From contig CAXSZX010000001.1 in NCBI GenBank assembly GCA_964242115.1, forward strand, positions 496,001 to 560,000: 64,000 bases of DNA. Direction: 5' to 3'. Each line of letters opens with the position of its first letter. The first letter of the stretch is position 1. Of the stretch, positions 1 to 7,240 are shown piece after piece. Source of the stretch: BOG-908 sp964242115 (GTDB lineage Bacteria > Pseudomonadota > Alphaproteobacteria > Acetobacterales > Acetobacteraceae). Below the pieces are notes generated by a model that did no database searches, was not told the origin of the DNA, and was given only the letters and a program-made list of their open reading frames with translations. Made by a program: the position numbers and the translations under genes.

Positions 1-1850
1 CCAGGCGCTGCCTTGCCGGCGAAGATCTTCACGCAGGGCGCGCGATCGGTCATCGGCTGGGCGCGTATGGTGTTGTATAGCGCCACCGTCTGCAGGATGT
101 TGAGCAGCTGGCGTTTGTACTCGTGCATGCGCTTGATGTGCACGTCGAACATCGCGCCGGGATCGACTGCGATGCCGAGCCGCTCGCGGATCAGCCGCGC
201 CAGCGCCTGCTTGGCCGCCCGGCGTTGCGCGGCCACCGCCTGCTGCACGCCGGCGTCGTCGGCGTAGGCGGCGAAGTCGGCAAGCCGTTCGGGATCGGTG
301 AGGAAAGCCGGCCCAATCGTGTCGGTCAGCACGCGGGTCAGCCCCGGGTTGGCGCGGTGCAGCCAGCGGCGGAAGGTGATGCCGTTGGTCTTGTTGCTGA
401 TGCGGCCTGGGTAGACGCCATGCAGGTCGGCAAACACGGTCTGCCGCATCAGCTCGGTATGCAGTGCCGAGACGCCGTTGATGGCGTGGCTGCCGACGAA
501 GGCCAGGTGGCCCATGCGCAGGCGGCGGCCATGCGTCTCGTCGATGAGCGAGAGGTTGGCGAGCAGCGCGTCGCTGGCGTGGTGTTCGCGGCGCGCGCGT
601 TCGAGGTGCTGCGCGTTCAGCATGTAGATGATCTGCATGTGCCGCGGCAGCAGGCGTTCGATCAGCGGTACCGGCCAGGTCTCCAGCGCCTCGGGCAGCA
701 AGGTGTGGTTGGTGTAGCTGAAGGTGGCCACCGAGATGCGCCAGGCGTCGGCCCAGTCCATGCCGTGCAGGTCGACCAGCAGGCGCATCATCTCGGCCGT
801 GGCGATGGCCGGGTGCGTGTCGTTCATCTGGATGGCGGCGCAGTCGGCGAGGTTGGTGAGGTCCGGGTGCTGGTCCAGGTGGCGGGCGATGAGGTCCTGC
901 AGCGAGGCCGAGGCGAAGAAGAACTCCTGGCGCAGGCGCAGCTCCTGGCCGGCTTCGGAGTCGTCGCCGGGGTAGAGCACGCGGGAGACGGATTCGGTGC
1001 GCACGCGGTCGCGAAAGGCGCCGACGTGGTCGCCGCGGTTGAACTCGTCGAGATGCAGCTTCTCGATGGCGCGGGCGGACCAAAGGCGCAGCGTGTTGGC
1101 GTGGTCGCCGCCGCCGCCCATCACCGGCGTGTCGTAGGCGACGGCGGAGAGGGTCTCTGCCGGGTTCCAGGCGAGCGCGGTGCGGCCGTGGTTGTCGAAC
1201 ATCGGCCGGCCGAGCTCGTCGTGGCGGGCGACGACGGCGCCGCCGAAGCCCACGATGTAGGCGACCTGCGGACGTTCGAACTCCCACGGGTTGCCGACGC
1301 TCAGCCAGTCCTCCGGCAGTTCGCGCTGCACGCCGCCGGAGATCTCCTGGCGGAACAGGCCGTATTCGTAGCGGATGCCGTAGCCGAAGGCGGGGATGCG
1401 CAGGGTGGCCATGCTCTCCATGAAGCAGGCGGCCAGGCGGCCGAGGCCGCCGTTGCCCAGCGCCGCGTCGGCTTCCTGTTCGCGCAGCACTTCGATGTCC
1501 ACGCCGAGCGAGGCCAGAGCGGCGCGCGCGGGTTCCAGCAGGCCGAGGTTGCCGGCGGCGTCGAACAGCAGCCGGCCGATGAGGAACTCCAGCGAGAGAT
1601 AATAGACGCGCTTGCCGTCGGTTCTGGAATGGCCGCTCTCCAGCCAGCACTCGACGACGAAGTCGCGGATGGCGTGCGCGGTGGCGGCGAACCAGTCGCG
1701 CTGGGTGGCCTCTTCCGGCGAGCGGCCCACCTGAAAAGTCAGCTTGTCGAGGATGCGGGCGCGCAACGCCTGCTGGTCGCGGGCGCCATCGGGCAGGCGC
1801 GGGGCAGGCTGGGCCTGGGCGGGGCTGGGCGGGGCGGCCATCTCGTTCAT
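1..1850 (-). CDS. glgP: Glycogen/alpha-glucan phosphorylase, 5' part
   Basis: Phosphorolysis of alpha-1,4-glucans to glucose-1-phosphate, a cytosolic PLP enzyme of glycogen breakdown. Reading the minus strand from the ATG at 1850 gives about 616 codons before the window edge; the family is usually about 800-840 residues, so the C-terminal PLP-lysine region lies outside. Family motifs visible include YYLSLEFLIGR near residue 85, LGNGGLGRLAACFMES, IQMNDTHPAI and KRMHEYKRQLLNIL near the edge. The N-terminus carries a short Pro/Ala-rich leader, and an alternative in-frame ATG lies three codons downstream. A PHR repeat sits just upstream, between it and the protease gene. Identity is secure from the motif order. 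Confidence 0.95.
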   Translation of the reverse strand, partial: MNEMAAPPSPAQAQPAPRLPDGARDQQALRARILDKLTFQVGRSPEEATQRDWFAATAHAIRDFVVECWLESGHSRTDGKRVYYLSLEFLIGRLLFDAAGNLGLLEPARAALASLGVDIEVLREQEADAALGNGGLGRLAACFMESMATLRIPAFGYGIRYEYGLFRQEISGGVQRELPEDWLSVGNPWEFERPQVAYIVGFGGAVVARHDELGRPMFDNHGRTALAWNPAETLSAVAYDTPVMGGGGDHANTLRLWSARAIEKLHLDEFNRGDHVGAFRDRVRTESVSRVLYPGDDSEAGQELRLRQEFFFASASLQDLIARHLDQHPDLTNLADCAAIQMNDTHPAIATAEMMRLLVDLHGMDWADAWRISVATFSYTNHTLLPEALETWPVPLIERLLPRHMQIIYMLNAQHLERARREHHASDALLANLSLIDETHGRRLRMGHLAFVGSHAINGVSALHTELMRQTVFADLHGVYPGRISNKTNGITFRRWLHRANPGLTRVLTDTIGPAFLTDPERLADFAAYADDAGVQQAVAAQRRAAKQALARLIRERLGIAVDPGAMFDVHIKRMHEYKRQLLNILQTVALYNTIRAQPMTDRAPCVKIFAGKAAP

Positions 1851-1906
1851 GCGCGGGATCATATCAGAGAGGGGATGAAACTGGCAGGGTTTCCTCGGTG
1901 GTGCCT

Positions 1907-2047
1907 GGCAAAGAAAAGTATCAGCGTAAGGCAAAAAGCTTTTGCGCGCGCTGTCGCGGACGGCTGGAACGACACGTCCCATCCAGGTACACTCGACGGA
2001 GACAAAAGTTTTTTGGTTCTTTTTTCAAAAAAGAACCGCTTACTTGC
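1907..2047 (+). repeat. PHR intergenic repeat, copy 1 (A-to-B, type II)
   Basis: The A arm is degenerate. GCTGTCGCGGA and a CGGCTGGAACGACACG-like centre are clear, and the B hairpin is intact. The minus-strand stop TAA of the M48 protease is made by the right terminus (GCAAGTAAGCGG on the minus strand). Confidence 0.85.
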
Positions 2048-3254
2048 CTGCCTGTTCCGCCTTCCACCGCATCGCCGTTAAGATGCGCGTTCGCCCACTA
2101 GGATGGTCGTAGAACACGAACTCCTCCAGCGGCGAAGGATCCAGCTTGCGGTAGGCGGACAGCTTCAGCGCCACTTGCGCGAACGCGTCCGGCCGCCGTG
2201 CCAGGTTCAGCCCGAATATGTCCGCCTGCATCTCCTGCTGCCGGGTGAGCGTGTTGAGCACCGGCGTCAGCACGAACAGGTAGGCGGTGAACGCGATGAC
2301 CAGCACCGGCAGCTCGGCCGGGTCGTCGATGCCGCGCACGCCGCCTGCGCCGAAGCGGCCGACCAGCCGGCCGAAGCTCCAGCGCGCGAAGGCGAAGCTG
2401 CCGGCAAAGATGATTGAGAGGACTAGGATGAAGTCGAACACGTGCCCCATGACGTAGTGGCCCATCTCGTGGCCCAGCACGGCCAACACCTGGTCCGGCG
2501 TGCACTGCTTGAGCAGGTTGTCGGTCAGCGAGATCTGCGTGGTGCCGAACAGGCCGGAGACGTGGGCGCTGATGCGACTGGTCTGCCGGGAACTGTCGTA
2601 GACCAGGACGTCGTGCGCCGGCACGCCGTCCGAGCGCGCCAGCGAGAGGATCTGGTCGCGCAACGTGCCGTCCGGCAAGGGCGCGAAATGGTTCAGCAGC
2701 GGCTCGAGGAAGACCGGCCCGACAACGACCACCAAGGCGACGAACAGCATGGTGACCCCGGTTGCCCACAGCCACCAGCTTGCGGGCGCCGCGCGGATGA
2801 CCGCGTAGATGATCGGCAGCACGATCGCAGCAGAAACGAGGTTGACCGCGAGCCCGATCAGCGTGTCGCCGAGCCAGCCGGGAAACGACTGGTTGGACAG
2901 GCCGTAGGCGTGCTCGCGGATGAAGCCCTGGTAGACGTCGAGCGGCAGGGTCAGCAACGCGGTGACGACCACGAACATCGCCGCGTAAAGGGCTACGCTG
3001 GGCCAGCGCCATTTGCCAATCCGGAAGGCCAGGTCTCGCAGTTTTGCGGACAGGCCGGTGGCGAGCAACAGGACCGACACGCCGATGCTGTAGGCGGCGT
3101 TCCACAGGATGAGCCAGTAGCCGCCCTCGAAATACGCGTCCGATTTCAGCTTGTCCGCGGCTGGGACGCTTTTCAGGTAGGCTTCGGTGGCGGCCTGCGG
3201 GTCGAAGGCGAATGCGGGGGAGGTCAGGGCAACGAGCAAAGCAAGCAGAAGCAA
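2040..3254 (-). CDS. M48 family (Ste24/CAAX protease 1-like) metallopeptidase
   Basis: Integral-membrane zinc endopeptidase of about 404 residues, similar in length to Ste24-type proteins. It has the zinc motif HEMGH (HExxH) in LAVLGHEMGHYVMGH and the third ligand in a QEMQAD (ExxxAD) motif about 80 residues later. Several hydrophobic segments precede the catalytic part. I chose the TTG at 3254 because it gives a good signal sequence (LLLLALLVALTSPAFA) preceded by GAAG. The reading frame is open further upstream to an ATG at 3443, but that extension is only translated repeat DNA. The start codon and possible ribosome-binding site therefore sit at the edge of PHR copy 2. Substrate unknown. Confidence 0.85.
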   Translation of the reverse strand: MLLLALLVALTSPAFAFDPQAATEAYLKSVPAADKLKSDAYFEGGYWLILWNAAYSIGVSVLLLATGLSAKLRDLAFRIGKWRWPSVALYAAMFVVVTALLTLPLDVYQGFIREHAYGLSNQSFPGWLGDTLIGLAVNLVSAAIVLPIIYAVIRAAPASWWLWATGVTMLFVALVVVVGPVFLEPLLNHFAPLPDGTLRDQILSLARSDGVPAHDVLVYDSSRQTSRISAHVSGLFGTTQISLTDNLLKQCTPDQVLAVLGHEMGHYVMGHVFDFILVLSIIFAGSFAFARWSFGRLVGRFGAGGVRGIDDPAELPVLVIAFTAYLFVLTPVLNTLTRQQEMQADIFGLNLARRPDAFAQVALKLSAYRKLDPSPLEEFVFYDHPSGRTRILTAMRWKAEQAGK

Positions 3255-3375
3255 GACTTCTTTTTTGAGAAGAAGCGAAAAACTTTTGTCACGGCTGTCG
3301 CGGACCTCTCCGCCGGCGCGTAATTCAGAGCGCAAATGTTTTTTGGTTCTTTTCAAAAAAGAACTGCTTGCTTTT
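3251..3375 (+). repeat. PHR intergenic repeat, copy 2 (A-to-B, type III)
   Basis: Lies between the divergent M48 and imuA genes. The A hairpin, GGCTGTCGCGGA, a GGCGCGTAATTCAGAG-like centre and a slightly shortened B hairpin are visible. Its left edge overlaps the inferred TTG start of the protease. Confidence 0.85.
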
Positions 3376-3492
3376 GCAACGGACCGCCGCCCGCCAGGCC
3401 GGCCGAGGGACGCCTGCCGAGTCACTGGAGGAGGTGCGCGCACATGCCGGCAAGCCTAGCACATCCGTGACAGCACGGAACGACTCAAAGGC

Positions 3493-3527
3493 TTGACCCT
3501 TCCCGCCTACGAGAACAAAATGCGAAC
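3493..3527 (+). promoter_or_regulatory. imuA promoter with LexA (SOS) box
   Basis: TTGACC at 3493-3498 and CAAAAT at 3516-3521 are spaced by 17 bp and resemble sigma-70 -35/-10 elements. GAAC-N7-GAAC at 3513-3527 is the reverse complement of the alphaproteobacterial LexA box GTTC-N7-GTTC. It covers the -10 element and touches the ATG at 3528. The predicted transcription start falls at or near that ATG, so the mRNA may be leaderless. LexA repression is inferred from the known SOS control of imuAB-dnaE2 cassettes. Confidence 0.8.
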
Positions 3528-4349
3528 ATGAGCCAATCTCCACCCACCCAGGTTACCGACCTGGACGCGCTGCGCCGCCGCATCCGCTTGCTGGAACGCC
3601 CGGCAGCCCGGCCCGCCCATGCGCTGCCGTTCGGCGTGGCGGAGATCGACGCCCACCTGCCGGATGGCGGCCTGGCCCACGGCACCCTGCACGAGCTGGC
3701 CGGCGGCGGGCCTGACGCCATCCACGCTGCCTCCGCCACGCTGTTCGCCGCGGGCATACTGGCACGCCTGCCGCACAGCGTCCTGTGGTGCACTACCGCG
3801 TCCGACCTGTTCGCCCCCGGCCTGGCCTGCGCCGGCCTGCACCCGGACCGGGTGATCCACGTGCGCGCGCCGGACGAGGCCGCCGTGCTGCTGGTGATGG
3901 AGGAGGCGCTGCGCCACCCTGGCCTGTCCGCCGTGCTGGGCGAGCTGCACCGGCTGACGATGACGCAGTCCCGCCGCCTGGTGCTGGCCGCCGAGAAGAC
4001 CGGCGCCGTGGCGCTGGCCCTGCGCCGCCGCCGCGAGGGCAGGGCAGAGGATGACGGGCTGACGGCGGCGGCCACGCGCTGGCAGGTCACGCCCGCGCCC
4101 TCCGCACCGCTGCCGGTGCCCGGCATCGGCCGTGCGCGCTGGCAGCTGGACCTAACGCGCTGCCGCAACGGGGCGCCGCAAACCTGGATGATGGAGGCAT
4201 GTGATGCGCAGGGTCGTCTCTCTCTACCTGCCGAGCTGGCCCACCGACCGGCTGCAGCGCGACACGCCGGATTCGGGGCCGGATTCGGGGCCGCGCCACG
4301 AGACGCCGGGCGCGCGGCTGCGCCACGAGACGCCGGGCGCGCCGCGTGA
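3528..4349 (+). CDS. imuA: ImuA, RecA-like mutasome protein
   Basis: A 273-residue RecA-fold accessory protein that works with ImuB and DnaE2 in SOS-induced translesion synthesis. The start region (LRRRIRLLERP...HALPFGVAEIDAHLPDGGLAHGTLHELAG) and the C-terminal EACDAQGRLSLPAELA are typical of the family. The ATG at 3528 follows the LexA box with no space for a Shine-Dalgarno site. The last about 146 bp overlap imuB, and the final residues (GFGAGFGAAPRDAGRAAAPR) are the out-of-frame reading of a repeat expansion inside imuB, so the C-terminus is longer than the conserved domain. Confidence 0.9.
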   Translation: MSQSPPTQVTDLDALRRRIRLLERPAARPAHALPFGVAEIDAHLPDGGLAHGTLHELAGGGPDAIHAASATLFAAGILARLPHSVLWCTTASDLFAPGLACAGLHPDRVIHVRAPDEAAVLLVMEEALRHPGLSAVLGELHRLTMTQSRRLVLAAEKTGAVALALRRRREGRAEDDGLTAAATRWQVTPAPSAPLPVPGIGRARWQLDLTRCRNGAPQTWMMEACDAQGRLSLPAELAHRPAAARHAGFGAGFGAAPRDAGRAAAPRDAGRAA

Positions 4350-6633
4350 CCAGCGCGACGCGAGGCTGCGCCATCTGACGCCGAATGCACAGCTGCATCA
4401 CGGCACGCCGGACGCGTCGCGTGACCAGCGCGCCTTGCCCGTGCCTGGCACCCCAGGTTGGCCGCAGCCCCACCCGCCTGGTCCCTCTAATCTGCTGAGT
4501 GAGGCCTCGCCTGCGCCGCCGCTGCTGACCGCGTCCCGTCAAGGGTCGCGCCGGCTGGTGATGGCGGTGGACGCGCACGCCGCCTCGCTTGGCGTGCGCC
4601 CCGGCATGGCAGTGGCCCACGCCCAGGCCATGGTGCCGGACTTGCGCATCGAGGAGGCGCAGCCGGAGCAGGACGCCGCCGCCTTGCAACGCTTGGCCGC
4701 CTGGTGCCTGCGCCAGTTCAGCCCGCTGGCGGCCGCCTGCCCGCCGGACGGCATCTGGATCGACGTGACCGGCTGCGCCCACTTGTTCGCCGACGCCGGC
4801 AGCTGCCGGCATGGCGAGGCTGGCGAGAGGGACGACTCCGCCGGGCGGTGGACGCATAGCGCCGTCGAAGGTGTCCGTAACGTAGCCGCCGACACACGGG
4901 ACGGAGTCCCCGGTAAGCCCGGAGGTAGCGCCAAAGGTGCCCACGACACCGCTCGAAACACCCAGGGCGGGTCCACAGACAATCCCGGCCATGTCGCCAC
5001 GGAGGCAGTCCACGCCGGGGCCGCTGACATACGGGACTGGTCTCCCGGTAAGCCGGGGGACGCCGAAGCTGTCCAAGGCACCGCCAGCTTCACCCAGACC
5101 GACAAGCAGGAGGGCACCACTGGCGTCCACGGCGCGGCCAGCGCCAGGGACGGCGAGGCCGGCCTGTTACGCGCGCTCACCACCTGCTTGGCGAACGCCG
5201 GCATCGCCAGCCGCGCCGCCATCGCGGAGACGCCCGGCGCCGCTTACGCGCTGGCACGCTACGGGCAGCCTGCCTCTCGCCCCGCCTTGAACCACCACTG
5301 CTTGAACCAACACCGCTTGAACCAACACCGCTTGAACCACCACCGCTTGACCCGCCTTTCACCGCCCTGCTCCACGCGGGATCGCTCCACCTCATCCCAC
5401 CCCACTCCGGCCCTCGCCACTCCGACTCTCGCCACTCTGGGCCGCCCCATTTCAGCCCACCCCCATTTGGCCCAACCCAGCCCGGCCCGCTCTGCCTCGA
5501 CCAACCTCCCCCCTGGCCGCCCAACCCCGGCCTCTGGCCGGCCAGAGAACGCACCAATCCCCTGCGCGCCGGACGCGTGGGTCATCGCCCCGCCCGGCAC
5601 CACCAAGGCGGCGTTGTTCCACCTGCCCGTGGCCGGCCTGCGCCTGGCCGAGGAGACCGTGCTCGCCCTGCGCACCCTGGGCTTCGACACCATCGGCCAG
5701 CTGATGGCCGCCCCGCGCGCGCCACTGGCCAAACGCTTCGGCGCGGACGTGCTGCGCCGCCTCGACCAGGCCACCGGCGCCGTCTTCGAGCCGATCGAAC
5801 CCGCCGCCTCGCCGGAGACGCCGCGCACCCGCCAAGGCTTCCCCGAGCCCATCTCCACGCCCGACGACCTGGCGCGCGCAGCCGCCCTGCTCACCGACCG
5901 GCTGTGCGAGAAGCTCGCGCAAAAGGGCCTCGGCGCGTCCCGCCTGGACCTGGTGTTCCAGCGCATCGACGGTGCGCAGCAAGCCATCCGCATCGGCACC
6001 GCCGCGGCCACACGCGACCCTGCCCACCTGACCCGCCTGCTGGCAGCACAGATCGAGACCATCGACCCCGGGTTCGGCATCGAGAACGTGATGCTCGCCG
6101 CCCCGCTGACGGCGCGGCTGGGCGCACGCCAGACCCTCTCCGAACTGTGCGCCATGCCTCACAGCCCGGACCTGGCCGGCCTGATCGACACGCTGTCCAA
6201 CCGGCTGGGCGCCGGCCCGTTGGGAGAGGCGAGGCTGTTCCGCGCGGTGCCGGTGCAGAGCGACGTGCCGGAACGCTCGGTGCGCGCGTTGCCGCCGCTG
6301 GCGCCCGCCGAAGGGGCGGACTGGCCCGACCGCCTGCCGCGCCCCACCCGCCTGTTCACCCCACCGCGCCGCATCGAGGCGGTGGCCCTGCTACCGGACC
6401 GCGCGCCGGCCGCCTTTACTTGGGCCCGCCGCGTGCGCCGCGTGCGCCGTGCCGACGGGCCGGAACGCATCTTCGGCGAGTGGTGGCGCGAGGAGGGCGA
6501 GACCTGGGCGGTGCGCGACTACTTCGCGGTGGAGGACGATGCGGGGCAGCGCTTCTGGCTGTTCCGGCGGGGAGATGGGGAGTGCGCGGCGACGGGGGAT
6601 CTGCAGTGGTTTCTGCATGGTGTGTTTGGGTGA
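4204..6633 (+). CDS. imuB: ImuB, Y-family polymerase-like mutasome protein with large insertions
   Basis: A catalytically inactive Y-family polymerase relative that links DnaE2 to the beta clamp during mutagenic bypass. The start VVSLYLPSWPTDRLQR, the segment VMAVDAHAASLGVRPGMAVAHAQA and the C-terminal WWREEGETWAVRDYFAVEDDAG region are characteristic. I chose ATG 4204, with GGAGG about 7 nt upstream; GTG at 4201 also fits. At 809 residues it is about 300 longer than usual (about 500). The excess is in three low-complexity blocks at roughly residues 21-115, 201-318 and 356-456, containing short tandem units such as LNQHR and RHETPGA. The frame stays open throughout. Confidence 0.9.
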   Translation: MRRVVSLYLPSWPTDRLQRDTPDSGPDSGPRHETPGARLRHETPGAPRDQRDARLRHLTPNAQLHHGTPDASRDQRALPVPGTPGWPQPHPPGPSNLLSEASPAPPLLTASRQGSRRLVMAVDAHAASLGVRPGMAVAHAQAMVPDLRIEEAQPEQDAAALQRLAAWCLRQFSPLAAACPPDGIWIDVTGCAHLFADAGSCRHGEAGERDDSAGRWTHSAVEGVRNVAADTRDGVPGKPGGSAKGAHDTARNTQGGSTDNPGHVATEAVHAGAADIRDWSPGKPGDAEAVQGTASFTQTDKQEGTTGVHGAASARDGEAGLLRALTTCLANAGIASRAAIAETPGAAYALARYGQPASRPALNHHCLNQHRLNQHRLNHHRLTRLSPPCSTRDRSTSSHPTPALATPTLATLGRPISAHPHLAQPSPARSASTNLPPGRPTPASGRPENAPIPCAPDAWVIAPPGTTKAALFHLPVAGLRLAEETVLALRTLGFDTIGQLMAAPRAPLAKRFGADVLRRLDQATGAVFEPIEPAASPETPRTRQGFPEPISTPDDLARAAALLTDRLCEKLAQKGLGASRLDLVFQRIDGAQQAIRIGTAAATRDPAHLTRLLAAQIETIDPGFGIENVMLAAPLTARLGARQTLSELCAMPHSPDLAGLIDTLSNRLGAGPLGEARLFRAVPVQSDVPERSVRALPPLAPAEGADWPDRLPRPTRLFTPPRRIEAVALLPDRAPAAFTWARRVRRVRRADGPERIFGEWWREEGETWAVRDYFAVEDDAGQRFWLFRRGDGECAATGDLQWFLHGVFG
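4262..4445 (+). repeat. Low-complexity expansion 1 in imuB
   Basis: Imperfect tandem units (GATTCGGGGCCG twice; CGCCACGAGACGCCGGGC twice; CGTGACCAGCGCG twice) encode TPDSGPDSGPRHETPGA-type sequence. This block also extends the overlapping 3' end of imuA in another frame. Confidence 0.7.
5285..5350 (+). repeat. 15-bp tandem repeat in imuB expansion 3
   Basis: Consecutive 15-bp units (CTTGAACCAACACCG and variants) encode LNQHR-LNQHR-LNHHR. Pro/Thr/Ser-rich sequence follows up to about 5560, where the conserved domain resumes. Confidence 0.75.
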
Positions 6634-6640
6634 GAGGATG

Positions 6641-6712
6641 CAAGCAAGGCAAGGCCTTCTCTGAAGAAAAGAAGCAAAGACTTTTGGTTCGGCTGTCGCG
6701 GAGCGTTCTTCA
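6641..6712 (+). repeat. PHR half element, copy 3 (A arm plus core)
   Basis: The A hairpin and GGCTGTCGCGGA are present just after the imuB stop, but no B arm follows here. The matching B half lies at 7160-7206, so this may be the left part of a split element. Confidence 0.75.
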
Positions 6713-6776
6713 GGGCGGGGTTTCGAACGCTTGTTAGGGATGGTCTTCTACTGATGGTTCGTGCTCTTGACTGGTG

Positions 6777-6920
6777 AAAGGCAAGGCAAGCAGTTCTTTT
6801 TTGAAAAAAGAACCAAAAAACTTTTGTCTCCTGGGGTGCGCGCTGCATAAAACTCCGCGACAGCAGGGACAAAAGTTTTTTGCTGCTTTTTTTCAAAAAA
6901 GCAGGCCTTGCCTTTCTTTC
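6777..6920 (-). repeat. PHR intergenic repeat, copy 4 (B-to-A, type I)
   Basis: Complete copy with a B hairpin, GGGGTGCGCGCTGC centre and TCCGCGACAGC. Its A arm has GCTGC...GCAGG in place of CTTC...GAAG, changed on both sides of the stem. Confidence 0.85.
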
Positions 6921-6959
6921 CAAGGTTCGAGAGGTAAAGCCCTAGCACAGCCGGTATGA

Positions 6960-6996
6960 GAAGTTACGCGTTGCTGCGAAAAGCAACAGTAACTTC
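6960..6996. other. Isolated inverted repeat between imuB and dnaE2
   Basis: GAAGTTAC-GC-GTTGCT-N6-AGCAAC-A-GTAACTTC forms a 14-bp stem with a small internal bulge. It is unrelated to the PHR arms and lacks a T-tract, so it looks more like an operator or RNA structure than an intrinsic terminator. Function unknown. Confidence 0.5.
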
Positions 6997-7159
6997 GAAT
7001 GGGTCGAGAACACCTGTGCACGCAGTCTGAATGACAATACTGCTTATTATACAAGCACATCGGTAAATTGCCGGTCGATCACACCAACCGGCTTGTGACA
7101 GACCTGTCGCGTAAAGAGGTCTTTTCTGAAGAAACACCACGCATCAGCTGCCCCCACAT

Positions 7160-7206
7160 AGGGAACAAAAGTTTTTGGTTCTTTTTTCAAAAAAGAACCG
7201 CTTGCC
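7160..7206 (+). repeat. PHR half element, copy 5 (B arm)
   Basis: An intact B hairpin ending in CGCTTGCC. A fragment resembling an A arm (GGTCTTTTCTGAAGAA, 7118-7133) lies upstream, but the core is missing. Confidence 0.75.
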
Positions 7207-7240
7207 TAGCCTCACCTCAACCACCGGCTGGTCACCCAGA

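Larger units (their letters stand above)
6634..7240. other. 607-bp imuB-dnaE2 gap
   Basis: Contains PHR copies 3, 4 and 5 and the 6960-6996 inverted repeat. I see no second GAAC-N7-GAAC LexA box here and no coding region; short open frames are translated repeat DNA. Confidence 0.6.

Noticed and set aside
123..2081. 652-codon plus-strand open frame
   Set aside because: Antisense shadow of glgP in GC-rich DNA; the minus frame has clear phosphorylase motifs.
6748..6959. Short open frames with FWFFFQK/SFLKK-type sequence at many gaps
   Set aside because: They are translations of PHR hairpins, not genes; the same peptides recur wherever a repeat occurs.
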